Below, piece after piece: positions 1 to 7,949 of a stretch of DNA of 64,000 bases (its first letter is position 1; the number at the start of each line of letters is the position of its first letter). Under the pieces are notes generated by a model, which was given only the letters and a program-made list of their open reading frames with translations, did no database searches and was not told the origin of the DNA. Origin of the DNA: Cytophagales bacterium (GTDB lineage Bacteria > Bacteroidota > Bacteroidia > Cytophagales > Flammeovirgaceae); NCBI GenBank assembly GCA_025056215.1, contig JANWWC010000002.1:124001-188000 (forward strand). Reading direction: 5' to 3'. The translations under genes and the position numbers were made by a program.

Positions 1-1121
1 TATTTGATGAAGCGTCTCAGTGCTTTGCCGAAAAAGGAATTCTAGCGCTTTGGCGTGCAAAACAAATCGTCATTTGCGGCGATAGACAACAACTTCCGCC
101 CTTCGACCTTTACAAACCTAGATGGGAGGATGATACACAAGAAAACATCGTTCTAGAATCTGAATCTTTACTGGATTTGGCTGAAAAATACTTACCTCAG
201 ATTATGCTGCGCGGGCATTATAGAAGTCAATCTTTAGAACTTATCGACTTTTCAAATCGCCATTTTTATCAACAAAAGCTCACAATGGTGCCCCACTACG
301 AAAACATACTTAAAACCGACGAACCCGCTATTCATTACATAAAAGTAGAAGGTTTCTGGGAAAACGGAGCCAATCTCATAGAAGCTCAAAAAGTCTTACA
401 ACTCGTCGAAAATCTCCTAAGAGAAAGAAGAAACAACATTGGAATTATTACTTTTAATTACAAACAACAAAACCTAATTGAAGACTTGTTAGAACAACAT
501 CTCTACTCAAAGCCTGAAGAGCTTTTTATCAAAAACATCGAAAACGTACAAGGGGACGAAAGAGATTACATCATTTTTTCTGTAGGATATGCGCCGAGTC
601 CTTCAGGAAAATTTTCTATGAACTTCGGGCTTCTTAACCAACTCAAAGGGGAAAATCGTTTGAATGTAGCAATTACACGCGCGCGAAAAAAAATTTGGGT
701 CGTTACAAGCATTTTCCCGAGCGCTCTTCGCGCTGATGAAACAACTCATGACGGCGTAAAACTCCTGCAAAAATATTTGCAATATGCTTATGAAGTATCA
801 AACGGAAATTATACTCCTTCGCTTCCTTCGCCTTCTTTTGAACCTACTTGGTATTTAAAGCAAAAACTTACAACGATATTTTCACAGCTCAAAATTTATT
901 ATCCTTTTGCAGACCTTACGGAATTTTCACGACAACAACCCATTGCTCTATGGCTCACCGATGACGACACGTATGCAGAACGCTGCTCAAAAGATGCTCA
1001 CGCATATCAACTTATTCATTTTCAAGAAAAAAAGTGGAATTATAAAAGAGTATTCAGCCGCAATTATTTCATAGGTAAGATAGATAAAGTTTTTTGTTCA
1101 AATTATTATGAAAATAAGTAA
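1..1121 (+). CDS. SF1 DNA/RNA helicase, C-terminal part (5' truncated by window)
   Basis: The reading frame is open from base 3 and runs into the window from upstream, so the true start is missing. It shows superfamily 1 helicase motifs in order. FDEASQ (codons from base 3) is Walker B/motif II, GDRQQLPP is motif III, VQGDERD is motif V and LNVAITRARKK is motif VI. This arrangement is typical of the UPF1/DNA2-like AAA_11/AAA_12 helicases. About 130 residues follow motif VI. Near the end the pattern LTDDDTY, then HFQEKKW and RVFSRNYF resembles the small endonuclease-like tail found on some large bacterial SF1 helicases; that part is inference. It could act in repair or defence. An in-frame TTG at 177 is not the real start, because conserved motifs lie upstream of it. 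Confidence 0.85.
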   Translation, partial: FDEASQCFAEKGILALWRAKQIVICGDRQQLPPFDLYKPRWEDDTQENIVLESESLLDLAEKYLPQIMLRGHYRSQSLELIDFSNRHFYQQKLTMVPHYENILKTDEPAIHYIKVEGFWENGANLIEAQKVLQLVENLLRERRNNIGIITFNYKQQNLIEDLLEQHLYSKPEELFIKNIENVQGDERDYIIFSVGYAPSPSGKFSMNFGLLNQLKGENRLNVAITRARKKIWVVTSIFPSALRADETTHDGVKLLQKYLQYAYEVSNGNYTPSLPSPSFEPTWYLKQKLTTIFSQLKIYYPFADLTEFSRQQPIALWLTDDDTYAERCSKDAHAYQLIHFQEKKWNYKRVFSRNYFIGKIDKVFCSNYYENK

Positions 1122-1159
1122 GTTTTGTTCATATTACTCAAAATTCCTGAGTAAGTTTT

Positions 1160-1579
1160 ATGATGACTTTTTCACCAATCCTTTATAGAATTTATGTGTT
1201 AGAGGACAATCGCGCTGAAACATTAGTGCTGAAACTCGCATTTTCGAAAATGGAAAATGTGATTATTGAGTATTTTAATAGCGCAACTTCTTTTTTACAG
1301 CGCTTGGAGCAAGAAATTCCTGATATTGTTCTAATGGATTATCTTCTGCCTGACGCCGATGGTATAGAAGTGATAAGAAAAATCAAAAGCAAATCTGACG
1401 ACATTCGAATCGTAGTGGTTTCTTCTCAAGAGCAAGTGAGTGTAATTGCAGAAGCTCAAAGCGAAGAAATTGACAACTTTATTGTAAAAAGTCCGAGTTG
1501 CATACGCTACTTGCGAAAAGTGATGAACGACCTAATCATATTAGTAAACTATTATAAATCAATAAAAGGCACATGGTAA
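1160..1579 (+). CDS. single-domain response regulator (CheY-like receiver)
   Basis: This 139-residue protein is a stand-alone receiver domain. The acidic pair E15/D16 follows the first strand, D60 in VLMDYLLPD is the expected phosphoacceptor, S88/S89 occupies the switch Ser/Thr position and K110 in FIVKSP is the conserved lysine. There is no output domain, so it probably acts by protein-protein contact, as CheY/Spo0F-like proteins do. No histidine kinase lies in the window. ATG codons stand at 1160 and 1163. The stop codon overlaps the ATG of hemF by seven bases, so the two are likely co-transcribed and translationally coupled. Confidence 0.85.
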   Translation: MMTFSPILYRIYVLEDNRAETLVLKLAFSKMENVIIEYFNSATSFLQRLEQEIPDIVLMDYLLPDADGIEVIRKIKSKSDDIRIVVVSSQEQVSVIAEAQSEEIDNFIVKSPSCIRYLRKVMNDLIILVNYYKSIKGTW

Positions 1580-2496
1580 ACCTTCAAGAAAGAAAAATTT
1601 TCATCAGCAATTGGTTTGAAAGCTTACAAGCAAATATTTGTCATGCATTAGAACAAGCCGATGGAGGTGCCTCTTTTCAGGAAGATATTTGGCAAAGAGC
1701 AGAAGGCGGAGGTGGAAAAACGCGCGTAATTCAAAATGGCAATATTCTCGAAAAAGGAGGAGTTCTATTTTCAGCCGTGTTTGGAAAAGCACCTCAACAA
1801 ATTTTATCTCGTTTTCAGTTGGAGAATGCTAATTTTTTCGCTACTGGTGTCTCAATTGTGCTTCACCCTAAAAACCCAATGGTGCCTATTATTCATATGA
1901 ACGTGCGATACTTTGAGTTGAGCGACGGACAGTGGTGGTTGGGCGGAGGAATTGACTTAACTCCACATTACGTGTTCTTAGAAGATGCCATCTTCTTTCA
2001 TACAGAACTAAAAAAAGTTTGCGATAAATGGCATAAAGAATATTATCCAAAATTCAAAAAATGGGCAGATGACTATTTCTTTCTCAAACATCGAAATGAA
2101 ACGCGCGGCATAGGTGGAATCTTCTTTGATGAACTTTCTGAAAATGAAACGTTTACTTTCCAAGACCGATGGGGATTCGTTCAAGATGTAGGCTTGGCTT
2201 TTGCTCCTATTTACACTACACTCATGCAAAAAAACAGTTCCTTGCCTTATGGAGAAACAGAAAAAATGTGGCAAGCTATCCGAAGAAGCCGCTACGTAGA
2301 ATTTAATTTGGTGTACGACATAGGGACAAAATTCGGTTTAGAAACGGGAGGGCGTATCGAATCTATTCTCATCAGCATGCCTCCTACAGCACAATGGCAT
2401 TACAATTATCAACCCGCCAAAGATTCTCCAGAAGCCCAAACTCTTTCTTATCTTAAAAAAGGAATTGATTGGCTTGCTATACATTCACCAAAATAA
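1573..2496 (+). CDS. hemF: oxygen-dependent coproporphyrinogen III oxidase
   Basis: This enzyme oxidatively decarboxylates coproporphyrinogen III to protoporphyrinogen IX in heme synthesis, using O2. At 307 residues it has the usual length. Family signatures are visible: GGGKTRVIQ near the N-terminus, FFATGVSIVLHP, the strongly conserved WWLGGGIDLTPHY stretch, the RGIGGIFFDE block, and the C-terminal RRSRYVEFNLVYDIGT and GRIESILISMPP blocks. The oxygen-dependent form implies an aerobic or microaerobic life. Its start overlaps the end of the receiver-domain gene. parB follows closely but appears to have its own promoter, which lies just after the hemF stop codon. Confidence 0.96.
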   Translation: MVNLQERKIFISNWFESLQANICHALEQADGGASFQEDIWQRAEGGGGKTRVIQNGNILEKGGVLFSAVFGKAPQQILSRFQLENANFFATGVSIVLHPKNPMVPIIHMNVRYFELSDGQWWLGGGIDLTPHYVFLEDAIFFHTELKKVCDKWHKEYYPKFKKWADDYFFLKHRNETRGIGGIFFDELSENETFTFQDRWGFVQDVGLAFAPIYTTLMQKNSSLPYGETEKMWQAIRRSRYVEFNLVYDIGTKFGLETGGRIESILISMPPTAQWHYNYQPAKDSPEAQTLSYLKKGIDWLAIHSPK

Positions 2497-2500
2497 TTTG

Positions 2501-2508
2501 TATATTTG
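2501..2508 (+). promoter_or_regulatory. Bacteroidota-type -7 element for parB
   Basis: TATATTTG matches the Bacteroidota sigma consensus TAnnTTTG. It starts 5 bases after the hemF stop and lies about 19 bases before the ATG at 2527. That position implies a very short 5' leader and argues that the ATG at 2527, not the TTG at 2506, starts parB. A TTG at 2474-2476 is a poor -33 candidate because the spacing is about 24. Confidence 0.55.
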
Positions 2509-2526
2509 CGCAATTCTAAAAAAGGA

Positions 2527-3420
2527 ATGGATAAAAAATCACCTCTAAAGCCCAGAAGCGTTTTAGGAAGAGGACTCAGTGCTTTGCTCTCTGACGCGGC
2601 AGATTTGCCCGAAAACAAGCCTAATCCTACTTGTTTTGATGAAATTCCTCTTCATGAGATTCAAGCCAATCCTTACCAGCCTCGAACTGATTTTGATCAA
2701 GAACAACTTTACGAACTAGCGGAGTCCATCCGCCAGCATGGAATTATTCAACCGATCACCGTTCGGCGTTTAGAACCTCGTGTTTATCAATTGATTTCTG
2801 GCGAAAGGCGCCTGCAAGCTTCCAAAATTGCAGGACTTACCAAAATTCCTGCTTTCATCCGAGAAGCTAACGACCAAGAAATTTTAGAAATGGCGCTCAT
2901 TGAAAATATTCAACGCCAAGATTTAAATCCTATTGAGATAGCTCTTTCTTACCAAAGACTAATTGCAGAGTGCAATTTAAAACAAGAAGAACTAGCAGAA
3001 CGAGTTGGAAAAAAAAGAACTACCGTCGCTAACTATATAAGATTACTCAAATTACCTCCTACAATTCAAATCGCTTTGCGAGACGGAACAATTTCTATGG
3101 GACACGCTCGTGCACTCATCAACATCGAAAATATTGACTTACAACTCGCTATCTTTCAAAAAGCAATCAGCGAACAATGGTCTGTAAGACAGATTGAAGA
3201 CGCTGTAAGAAAACTATCTACTAATAATTCCGCCGTCTCCAAAAACGCATCACCCCAAAATACTCAACCCGATGAAATACGAATCCTTCAACAAAAATTA
3301 TCTTCCTGCATGGGAACGCAAGTCAAAATCAAAATTAAAGGGGAAAATCGAGGCGAAATCTCTATTCCTTATTCTTCTATCGAAGAACTTAACAGAATTT
3401 TAGAAATTTTTCCGATTTAA
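2527..3420 (+). CDS. parB: ParB/Spo0J-type chromosome partition protein
   Basis: The protein is a CTP-dependent DNA clamp of the ParB family that loads at parS and organises the origin region. The start at 2527 gives 297 residues; a TTG at 2506 would add seven but overlaps the promoter element. The N-terminal tail GRGLSALLSD is typical. Next comes the ParB N domain with NPYQPR, GERRLQA and the ALIENIQRQDLNPIE block, then a helix-turn-helix (EELAERVGKKRTTVANYIRLLKLP region) and MGHARALI. The C-terminal dimerisation segment ends in LNRILEIFPI. The usual parA partner is not adjacent: hemF lies upstream and a nucleotidyltransferase-like gene downstream. KorB/Noc-like paralogues are less likely given the chromosomal-type N-terminus. 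Confidence 0.93.
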   Translation: MDKKSPLKPRSVLGRGLSALLSDAADLPENKPNPTCFDEIPLHEIQANPYQPRTDFDQEQLYELAESIRQHGIIQPITVRRLEPRVYQLISGERRLQASKIAGLTKIPAFIREANDQEILEMALIENIQRQDLNPIEIALSYQRLIAECNLKQEELAERVGKKRTTVANYIRLLKLPPTIQIALRDGTISMGHARALINIENIDLQLAIFQKAISEQWSVRQIEDAVRKLSTNNSAVSKNASPQNTQPDEIRILQQKLSSCMGTQVKIKIKGENRGEISIPYSSIEELNRILEIFPI

Positions 3421-3529
3421 ATTTTGTCTTGGATAAAAAGCTATTTGTCTTTTTGTATGAGTTTTTAACTTACTACAACAACTTTTTTGAAACAATGAAA
3501 GCTTGTTTGACCCATTTTATAAATATTTC

Positions 3530-4018
3530 ATGGAGTACTTAAATTTGTTTCGTAGTCTTTTTGAAGCTAAAGTGCGTTATCTAATTTGCGGGGGATTGGC
3601 GGTAAATGTCTATGGAATTCCGCGCATGACTGCAGATATCGACTTACTACTCGATTTTGAGGAAGAAAATATCCGACGTTTTGAAAAAGTAGTAGCTGAT
3701 TTGGCTTACAAATCGCTCATACCGCTTACACTTCAGGAATTGCTCGATGAATCCTATCGCATCAGCGTGATTAAAAACCGAAACCTAATTGCTTATTCCT
3801 ACTACAATACGCGCTCTAATTATATGAATCTCGATATCATGATTGATATGCCCTTTTCTTTCGAAGAAATGTGGAAAGTAAGAGAAATCAGGCGAACAGA
3901 AAAAATCGAGATTAATATTGTTTCGTTAGAGCATCTGATTGAAATGAAAAAGTACGCTAATCGCATACAAGATCAACAAGATATATCGTTACTTTCAAGG
4001 TTGAAAAATATTAGCTAA
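3530..4018 (+). CDS. nucleotidyltransferase-fold protein
   Basis: This 162-residue protein has the signature of the minimal nucleotidyltransferase superfamily. GG at 21-22 is followed by AVNVYGIPRMT and the paired acidic residues D36 and D38 (ADIDLLL), with a third acidic candidate at D102 or D106 (LDIMID). Such proteins transfer NMP groups or act in toxin-antitoxin and antibiotic-modifying pairs, but the substrate cannot be read here. The ATG at 3530 is chosen; an in-frame TTG at 3503 would add nine residues ahead of the family's usual beginning. No HEPN-type partner is recognisable, although a small gene of unknown function follows after 81 bases. Confidence 0.75.
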   Translation: MEYLNLFRSLFEAKVRYLICGGLAVNVYGIPRMTADIDLLLDFEEENIRRFEKVVADLAYKSLIPLTLQELLDESYRISVIKNRNLIAYSYYNTRSNYMNLDIMIDMPFSFEEMWKVREIRRTEKIEINIVSLEHLIEMKKYANRIQDQQDISLLSRLKNIS

Positions 4019-4099
4019 ATGCTTTCTAGTTCACAAAATGTTTACTTTGTACTCTTGCACGTTTTAAAACACATTTTATTTCTTTGAAGTATTAAAGCT

Positions 4100-4321
4100 A
4101 TGACTATGAACGCAATTCAACAGAAGTATTTTACCAACGAAAAACATCTCCAAGTTGGGTATTTTTTCACTGTAACAGACGAGCAGATGTTAGAGCATCG
4201 CAAACGCTCCATTAAAGACATTTTTATGTGGCTCGAATCAGCAAATAGCTTTATACACTCTATTCAAACCCCTGAAGAACGCCAAGACTCTATAAGAGCT
4301 AAAAATTTCGTTCATCGATAA
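4100..4321 (+). CDS. small hypothetical protein
   Basis: This 73-residue frame has a second ATG at codon 3. The product is soluble and charged, with no signal peptide or membrane segment; it reads as an extended start, an acidic middle (TDEQMLEHRKRS) and an aromatic-rich helix-like part (KDIFMWLESANSFI). I do not recognise a family. Support for a real gene is its codon usage, which resembles its neighbours, its position in an otherwise empty gap and a hairpin plus T-run right after it. It may form a unit with the upstream nucleotidyltransferase-fold gene. A spurious frame is possible. Confidence 0.5.
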   Translation: MTMNAIQQKYFTNEKHLQVGYFFTVTDEQMLEHRKRSIKDIFMWLESANSFIHSIQTPEERQDSIRAKNFVHR

Positions 4322-4363
4322 GCGAGAAACCAAAACCCAATAATGAAAAAATTTTGATACCTC

Positions 4364-4398
4364 CCACGCAATTCTTTACTTAAAGAAAGGTGGTTTTT
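4364..4398 (+). terminator. rho-independent terminator candidate
   Basis: A two-part stem is visible: CCAC (4364-4367) pairs with GTGG (4390-4393), and TTCTTT (4372-4377) pairs with AAAGAA (4382-4387) around a four-base loop. TTTTT follows directly. It sits downstream of the small gene ending at 4321 and just past the 3' end of the convergent PLP-enzyme gene. Confidence 0.5.
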
Positions 4399-4427
4399 GC
4401 TCGAAGCCAGCCAGAGCAGTTTATTAT

Positions 4428-5621
4428 TTACTCATCCTCTTTCGATTTTTCAATAGCTCGTTCTATATCGCTAATAATATCTTGAGAGTTTTCAAGTCCG
4501 ACAGAAATTCGAATTAATCCATCTGTAATACCAACAGCTTTCCGTTCAGCATCTGTAAGCTTGGAATGCGTTGTAGAAGCCGGATGAGTGGCAATAGTTC
4601 TCGTATCTCCTAAATTTGCAGTGATACTCAACATTTTAAGAGAATTCAAAAACTTTCTTCCTCTTTCTATTCCCCCTTTAATTTCAAAAGTTACTAATCC
4701 TCCGCCAAGCTTCATTTGTTTTTTTGCCAACTCGTATTGTGGAAAACTATGCAAAAAAGGATATTTCACCCAATTGACCTCTGGATGATTTTGCAAGCGA
4801 TACGCTAACAAAAGTGCATTTTGAGAGTGCCTCTCCATGCGTACGGCGAGCGTTTCTAAGCTCTTAGAAAGGATCCACCCATTGAAAGGAGACATAGCAG
4901 GACCTGTATGACGCGCAAAAAATCGAACCGTTTGGATTAACTCTTTGCTTCCTAAAATAGCACCACCAATTGTTCTGCCCTGACCATCAATAAATTTAGT
5001 AGCAGAGTGTGTAACCAAATGAGCACCTAACTTAGCAGGAGTTTGAATATAAGGGGTCGCAAAACAATTGTCTACATTCAAAATAACGCCATATTTGTTA
5101 GCAATTTTCGCTAATGATTCAATATCAATAATTTCTAATGCAGGATTAGAGGGAGTCTCAATAAAAATCATCTTTGTATTAGGGCGTATGTGTCTCTCCC
5201 ACTCTTCCATAGGAGAAGATGCATCCAAATAAGTGTAAGTAATTCCCCAGCGCGGTAAAATTTGCGTAATAATTTGATGAGTAGAACCAAACAGAGCTCG
5301 AGAAGCTAATATATGATCTCCGCTTTGTAAAAACGCTGCCATACTTACGAACATAGCAGCCATTCCAGAAGCCGTAGCCACACCATCTTCAGTACCCTCG
5401 AGCAAACACATTTTTTCAATAAACTCATCATTATTAGGATTTGAAAATCTTGTATAAATATTTCCTTCTATTTCATCTGCAAACAACGCGCGAGCTTGTT
5501 CAGCACTTTCGAACGTAAAACTTGATGTCATATAAATAGGAACACTGTGCTCGCGATTATGACTTTTTTCGGTCTGCGTCCGAATAGCAATTGTTTCAAA
5601 ATGTGGATCGTATGGATTCAT
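4428..5621 (-). CDS. trans-sulfuration PLP enzyme, O-succinyl/O-acetylhomoserine sulfhydrylase type
   Basis: The 397-residue protein belongs to the Cys/Met metabolism PLP-dependent family (cystathionine gamma-synthase fold). Visible marks are Y56 and R58 in NIYTRFSNP, the SGMAA phosphate-binding turn near 85-89, D184 in LNVDNCFATP for the pyridine nitrogen, and K209 in THSATKF as the Schiff-base lysine. The C-terminal block with GDTRTIATHPASTTHS and GLIRISVGLE completes it. Closest by memory is O-succinylhomoserine sulfhydrylase (MetZ), which makes homocysteine directly from sulfide. Cystathionine gamma-synthase or methionine gamma-lyase cannot be excluded by eye. It stands alone, divergent from the suhB-like gene. 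Confidence 0.9.
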   Translation of the reverse strand: MNPYDPHFETIAIRTQTEKSHNREHSVPIYMTSSFTFESAEQARALFADEIEGNIYTRFSNPNNDEFIEKMCLLEGTEDGVATASGMAAMFVSMAAFLQSGDHILASRALFGSTHQIITQILPRWGITYTYLDASSPMEEWERHIRPNTKMIFIETPSNPALEIIDIESLAKIANKYGVILNVDNCFATPYIQTPAKLGAHLVTHSATKFIDGQGRTIGGAILGSKELIQTVRFFARHTGPAMSPFNGWILSKSLETLAVRMERHSQNALLLAYRLQNHPEVNWVKYPFLHSFPQYELAKKQMKLGGGLVTFEIKGGIERGRKFLNSLKMLSITANLGDTRTIATHPASTTHSKLTDAERKAVGITDGLIRISVGLENSQDIISDIERAIEKSKEDE

Positions 5622-5695
5622 AAAATTTGCTATATTATACTCGAAAGCACAATTTTACGCGAAAATTCATCACTAACCAAAAAAACATCTGAGCA

Positions 5696-6487
5696 GTGAA
5701 TCTCTTTGAAATATCTCAGAAAGTCATTAGCGCAGTAGCAGAGATAGAAGCGTTTATCATGACCGAATTTAAAAATTTCGAGCGGCATAAAATCGAATTA
5801 AAAGGTGTAAATAGTTTGGTCTCATATGTAGATAGGCAAGCCGAACAATTTCTTGTAGATGAATTAAGAAAAATTTTACCACAAGCAGGTTTTATTGCCG
5901 AAGAAGGAACAGGACAAAAATCGGAAAACGGCTACAATTGGTTAGTCGACCCTTTGGATGGCACGACCAATTTCGTACACGGGCTTCCTTTCATTGCGAC
6001 GAGCGTAGCTCTGATGCATAAAAATGAAATATTACTAGGAGTTATCAATGACATGGTACATAACAGTATGTTTTATGCTGTACAAAATGGAGGCGCCTAT
6101 TTGAACAATCAAAAAATTAACGTTTCTGAAACAACTTCTCTGGCCGACTCTTTAGTAGCCACAGGATTTCCTTATGAGGATTTTGACCGCATGTCAGAAT
6201 ATATGAATATGCTGCGCGACATGATGCGCCGCTCTCACGGATTAAGAAGAATTGGCTCTGCAGCATTAGACTTATGTTATGTTGCTTGTGGGCGGTTTGA
6301 TGCTTTTTTTGAATACAATCTTAAACCATGGGACGTAGCAGCAGGAGTTCTCATCGTAAGAGAAGCTGGTGGAATAGCTACAGACTTCCAAAAAGGAGAT
6401 AATTGTATTTTTGGACGCGAACTTTTGGCTGCTAATCCTAAAGTATATCCAGAAGTACTCGAAATGGTCAAAAAAAATTTTTATTAA
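5696..6487 (+). CDS. suhB: inositol monophosphatase family protein (SuhB-like)
   Basis: This is a lithium-sensitive, Mg-dependent phosphatase fold of 263 residues. Metal ligands are visible: E69/E70 in IAEEGTG, then D85 and D88 in DPLDGTTNF, and the C-terminal WDVAAGVLIVREAGG block. The family includes inositol-1-phosphatase, histidinol-phosphatase and NADP phosphatase, so the substrate is uncertain. Translation apparently starts with GTG at 5696, since no upstream ATG is in frame and the first residues (NLFEISQKVI) match the family start. It diverges from the PLP-enzyme gene with only 74 bases between them. Confidence 0.9.
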   Translation: MNLFEISQKVISAVAEIEAFIMTEFKNFERHKIELKGVNSLVSYVDRQAEQFLVDELRKILPQAGFIAEEGTGQKSENGYNWLVDPLDGTTNFVHGLPFIATSVALMHKNEILLGVINDMVHNSMFYAVQNGGAYLNNQKINVSETTSLADSLVATGFPYEDFDRMSEYMNMLRDMMRRSHGLRRIGSAALDLCYVACGRFDAFFEYNLKPWDVAAGVLIVREAGGIATDFQKGDNCIFGRELLAANPKVYPEVLEMVKKNFY

Positions 6488-6622
6488 ACTTCCTTTTTTT
6501 ATAAGTGCTGAATCATAAGCATACGTGAGTCCCCTCTATTAAAATCTTCTTGTCGCACCTTTAAAATGTAAAACTTTTTTTGTCTCCTATCGTTCTTTAT
6601 TAAATGCTCTAAATTATGCCAC

Positions 6623-7918
6623 ATGCGTATTTCATATATGTTTCAAGAACCTGATGTAAAAAAATTTCTGCTGATTATTACAATATTGTTAATTCTAGAT
6701 TGGTACATTTTTCAGCTAGTAAGAACAGCCTTTCAATCGCGAAGTATCTCTTGGCAAAAGGTAATAAAAACAATTTACTGGGCAATTTCCATTTTAGTAA
6801 TTGGGCTCTTAATAAGTTTTGGAATTTTTCGAGAGTCTTACGCCAATGTGAGCACTCAATTTCGCCATTGGATAGCCACCTTTTTCTTTGGAATGTTCCT
6901 TACAAAAATTATCCTGCTGTTATTCACACTGTTCGACGATTTTGTTCGCTTAGTACAATGGACTATAGACTTATTTGCTAAATTTTGGCAAAACCCAACC
7001 AATTCCCATAAAAACAATATCTCTCGCTCTGAATTTTTAGCAAAAACAGGTGTTTGGGTAGCTTCTGCTCCCACTATTCTGATGGGATACGGAATCATCT
7101 CTGGAGCATATAACTATCAAGTCATTCGAAGAAAAATTTATCTTCCCAATCTGCCCAAATCTTTTCACGGTTTAAGGATTGCGCAAATTTCTGATATTCA
7201 TAGCGGTAGCTTTTTTAATAAGAGAGCAGTAGAGGGCGGTGTCGAAATGTTATTAGCTGAAAAGCCAGATGTTGTATTTTTTACTGGCGACTTGGTAAAC
7301 AATTTCGCTAAAGAAGTGGAAGAGTACATTCCTATTTTTGGTAAAATAAGTCCTAAAGTACCTTACGGCGTATACTCCGTTCTCGGAAATCATGACTACG
7401 GAAATTACGTATTTTGGAGTAACGCTGAAGCAAAACGTCAAAACCTAAAAGACTTGGAGGCAGCGCATTATCATATGGGCTGGAAATTGCTAAAAGATTC
7501 TCATGCTTATTTAGAAGAATCTAATGAGCGAATTGCAATTATTGGAGTTCAAAATTGGGGTGCTAAAGGGCATTTTCCTAAGTATGGAAATCTTTTTAAA
7601 GCTGTCAAAAACATTCGCGATGCATCTGTTAAATTACTCCTTTCTCATGATCCAAGCCATTGGGATGCACAAGTACGCCCTCTCTTTCCAGATATCGACA
7701 TTACTTTTTCAGGACATACGCATGGAATGCAATTCGGTATAGAAATTGGAGAGTTTCGTTGGAGCCCTGTAAAATACATATACCCCAAATGGGCTGATTT
7801 ATATCAGGAAAACAATCAATATCTGTACGTAAATCGCGGCTTCGGCTTTATCGGATTTCCTGGAAGAATAGGCATTCTTCCAGAAATCACTATCTTAGAA
7901 CTGGTAGCTGTTGCATAA
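6623..7918 (+). CDS. membrane-anchored calcineurin-like metallophosphoesterase
   Basis: The 431-residue protein has three N-terminal membrane segments at about 14-33, 46-69 and 83-105, and a further hydrophobic stretch near 142-160. A metallophosphoesterase domain then begins. Metal-binding motifs are D191xH193 (SDIHSG), GD223 (TGDLVN), GNHD (N256-D258), a later SHDPSHWD histidine and GHTHG. This architecture matches YkuE/YaeI-like phosphoesterases, which act on membrane-associated substrates in the periplasm. The substrate is unknown. ATG at 6623 is used; codon 6 (6638) is an alternative. The gene stands alone and converges on the carboxynorspermidine dehydrogenase gene. Confidence 0.88.
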   Translation: MRISYMFQEPDVKKFLLIITILLILDWYIFQLVRTAFQSRSISWQKVIKTIYWAISILVIGLLISFGIFRESYANVSTQFRHWIATFFFGMFLTKIILLLFTLFDDFVRLVQWTIDLFAKFWQNPTNSHKNNISRSEFLAKTGVWVASAPTILMGYGIISGAYNYQVIRRKIYLPNLPKSFHGLRIAQISDIHSGSFFNKRAVEGGVEMLLAEKPDVVFFTGDLVNNFAKEVEEYIPIFGKISPKVPYGVYSVLGNHDYGNYVFWSNAEAKRQNLKDLEAAHYHMGWKLLKDSHAYLEESNERIAIIGVQNWGAKGHFPKYGNLFKAVKNIRDASVKLLLSHDPSHWDAQVRPLFPDIDITFSGHTHGMQFGIEIGEFRWSPVKYIYPKWADLYQENNQYLYVNRGFGFIGFPGRIGILPEITILELVAVA

Positions 7919-7949
7919 AACCCCAACCTATAAGCGCTAACTTATCAAA

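Noticed and set aside
1638-1832. Alternative frames inside hemF on both strands
   Set aside because: They overlap the strongly conserved hemF frame and have no recognisable product.
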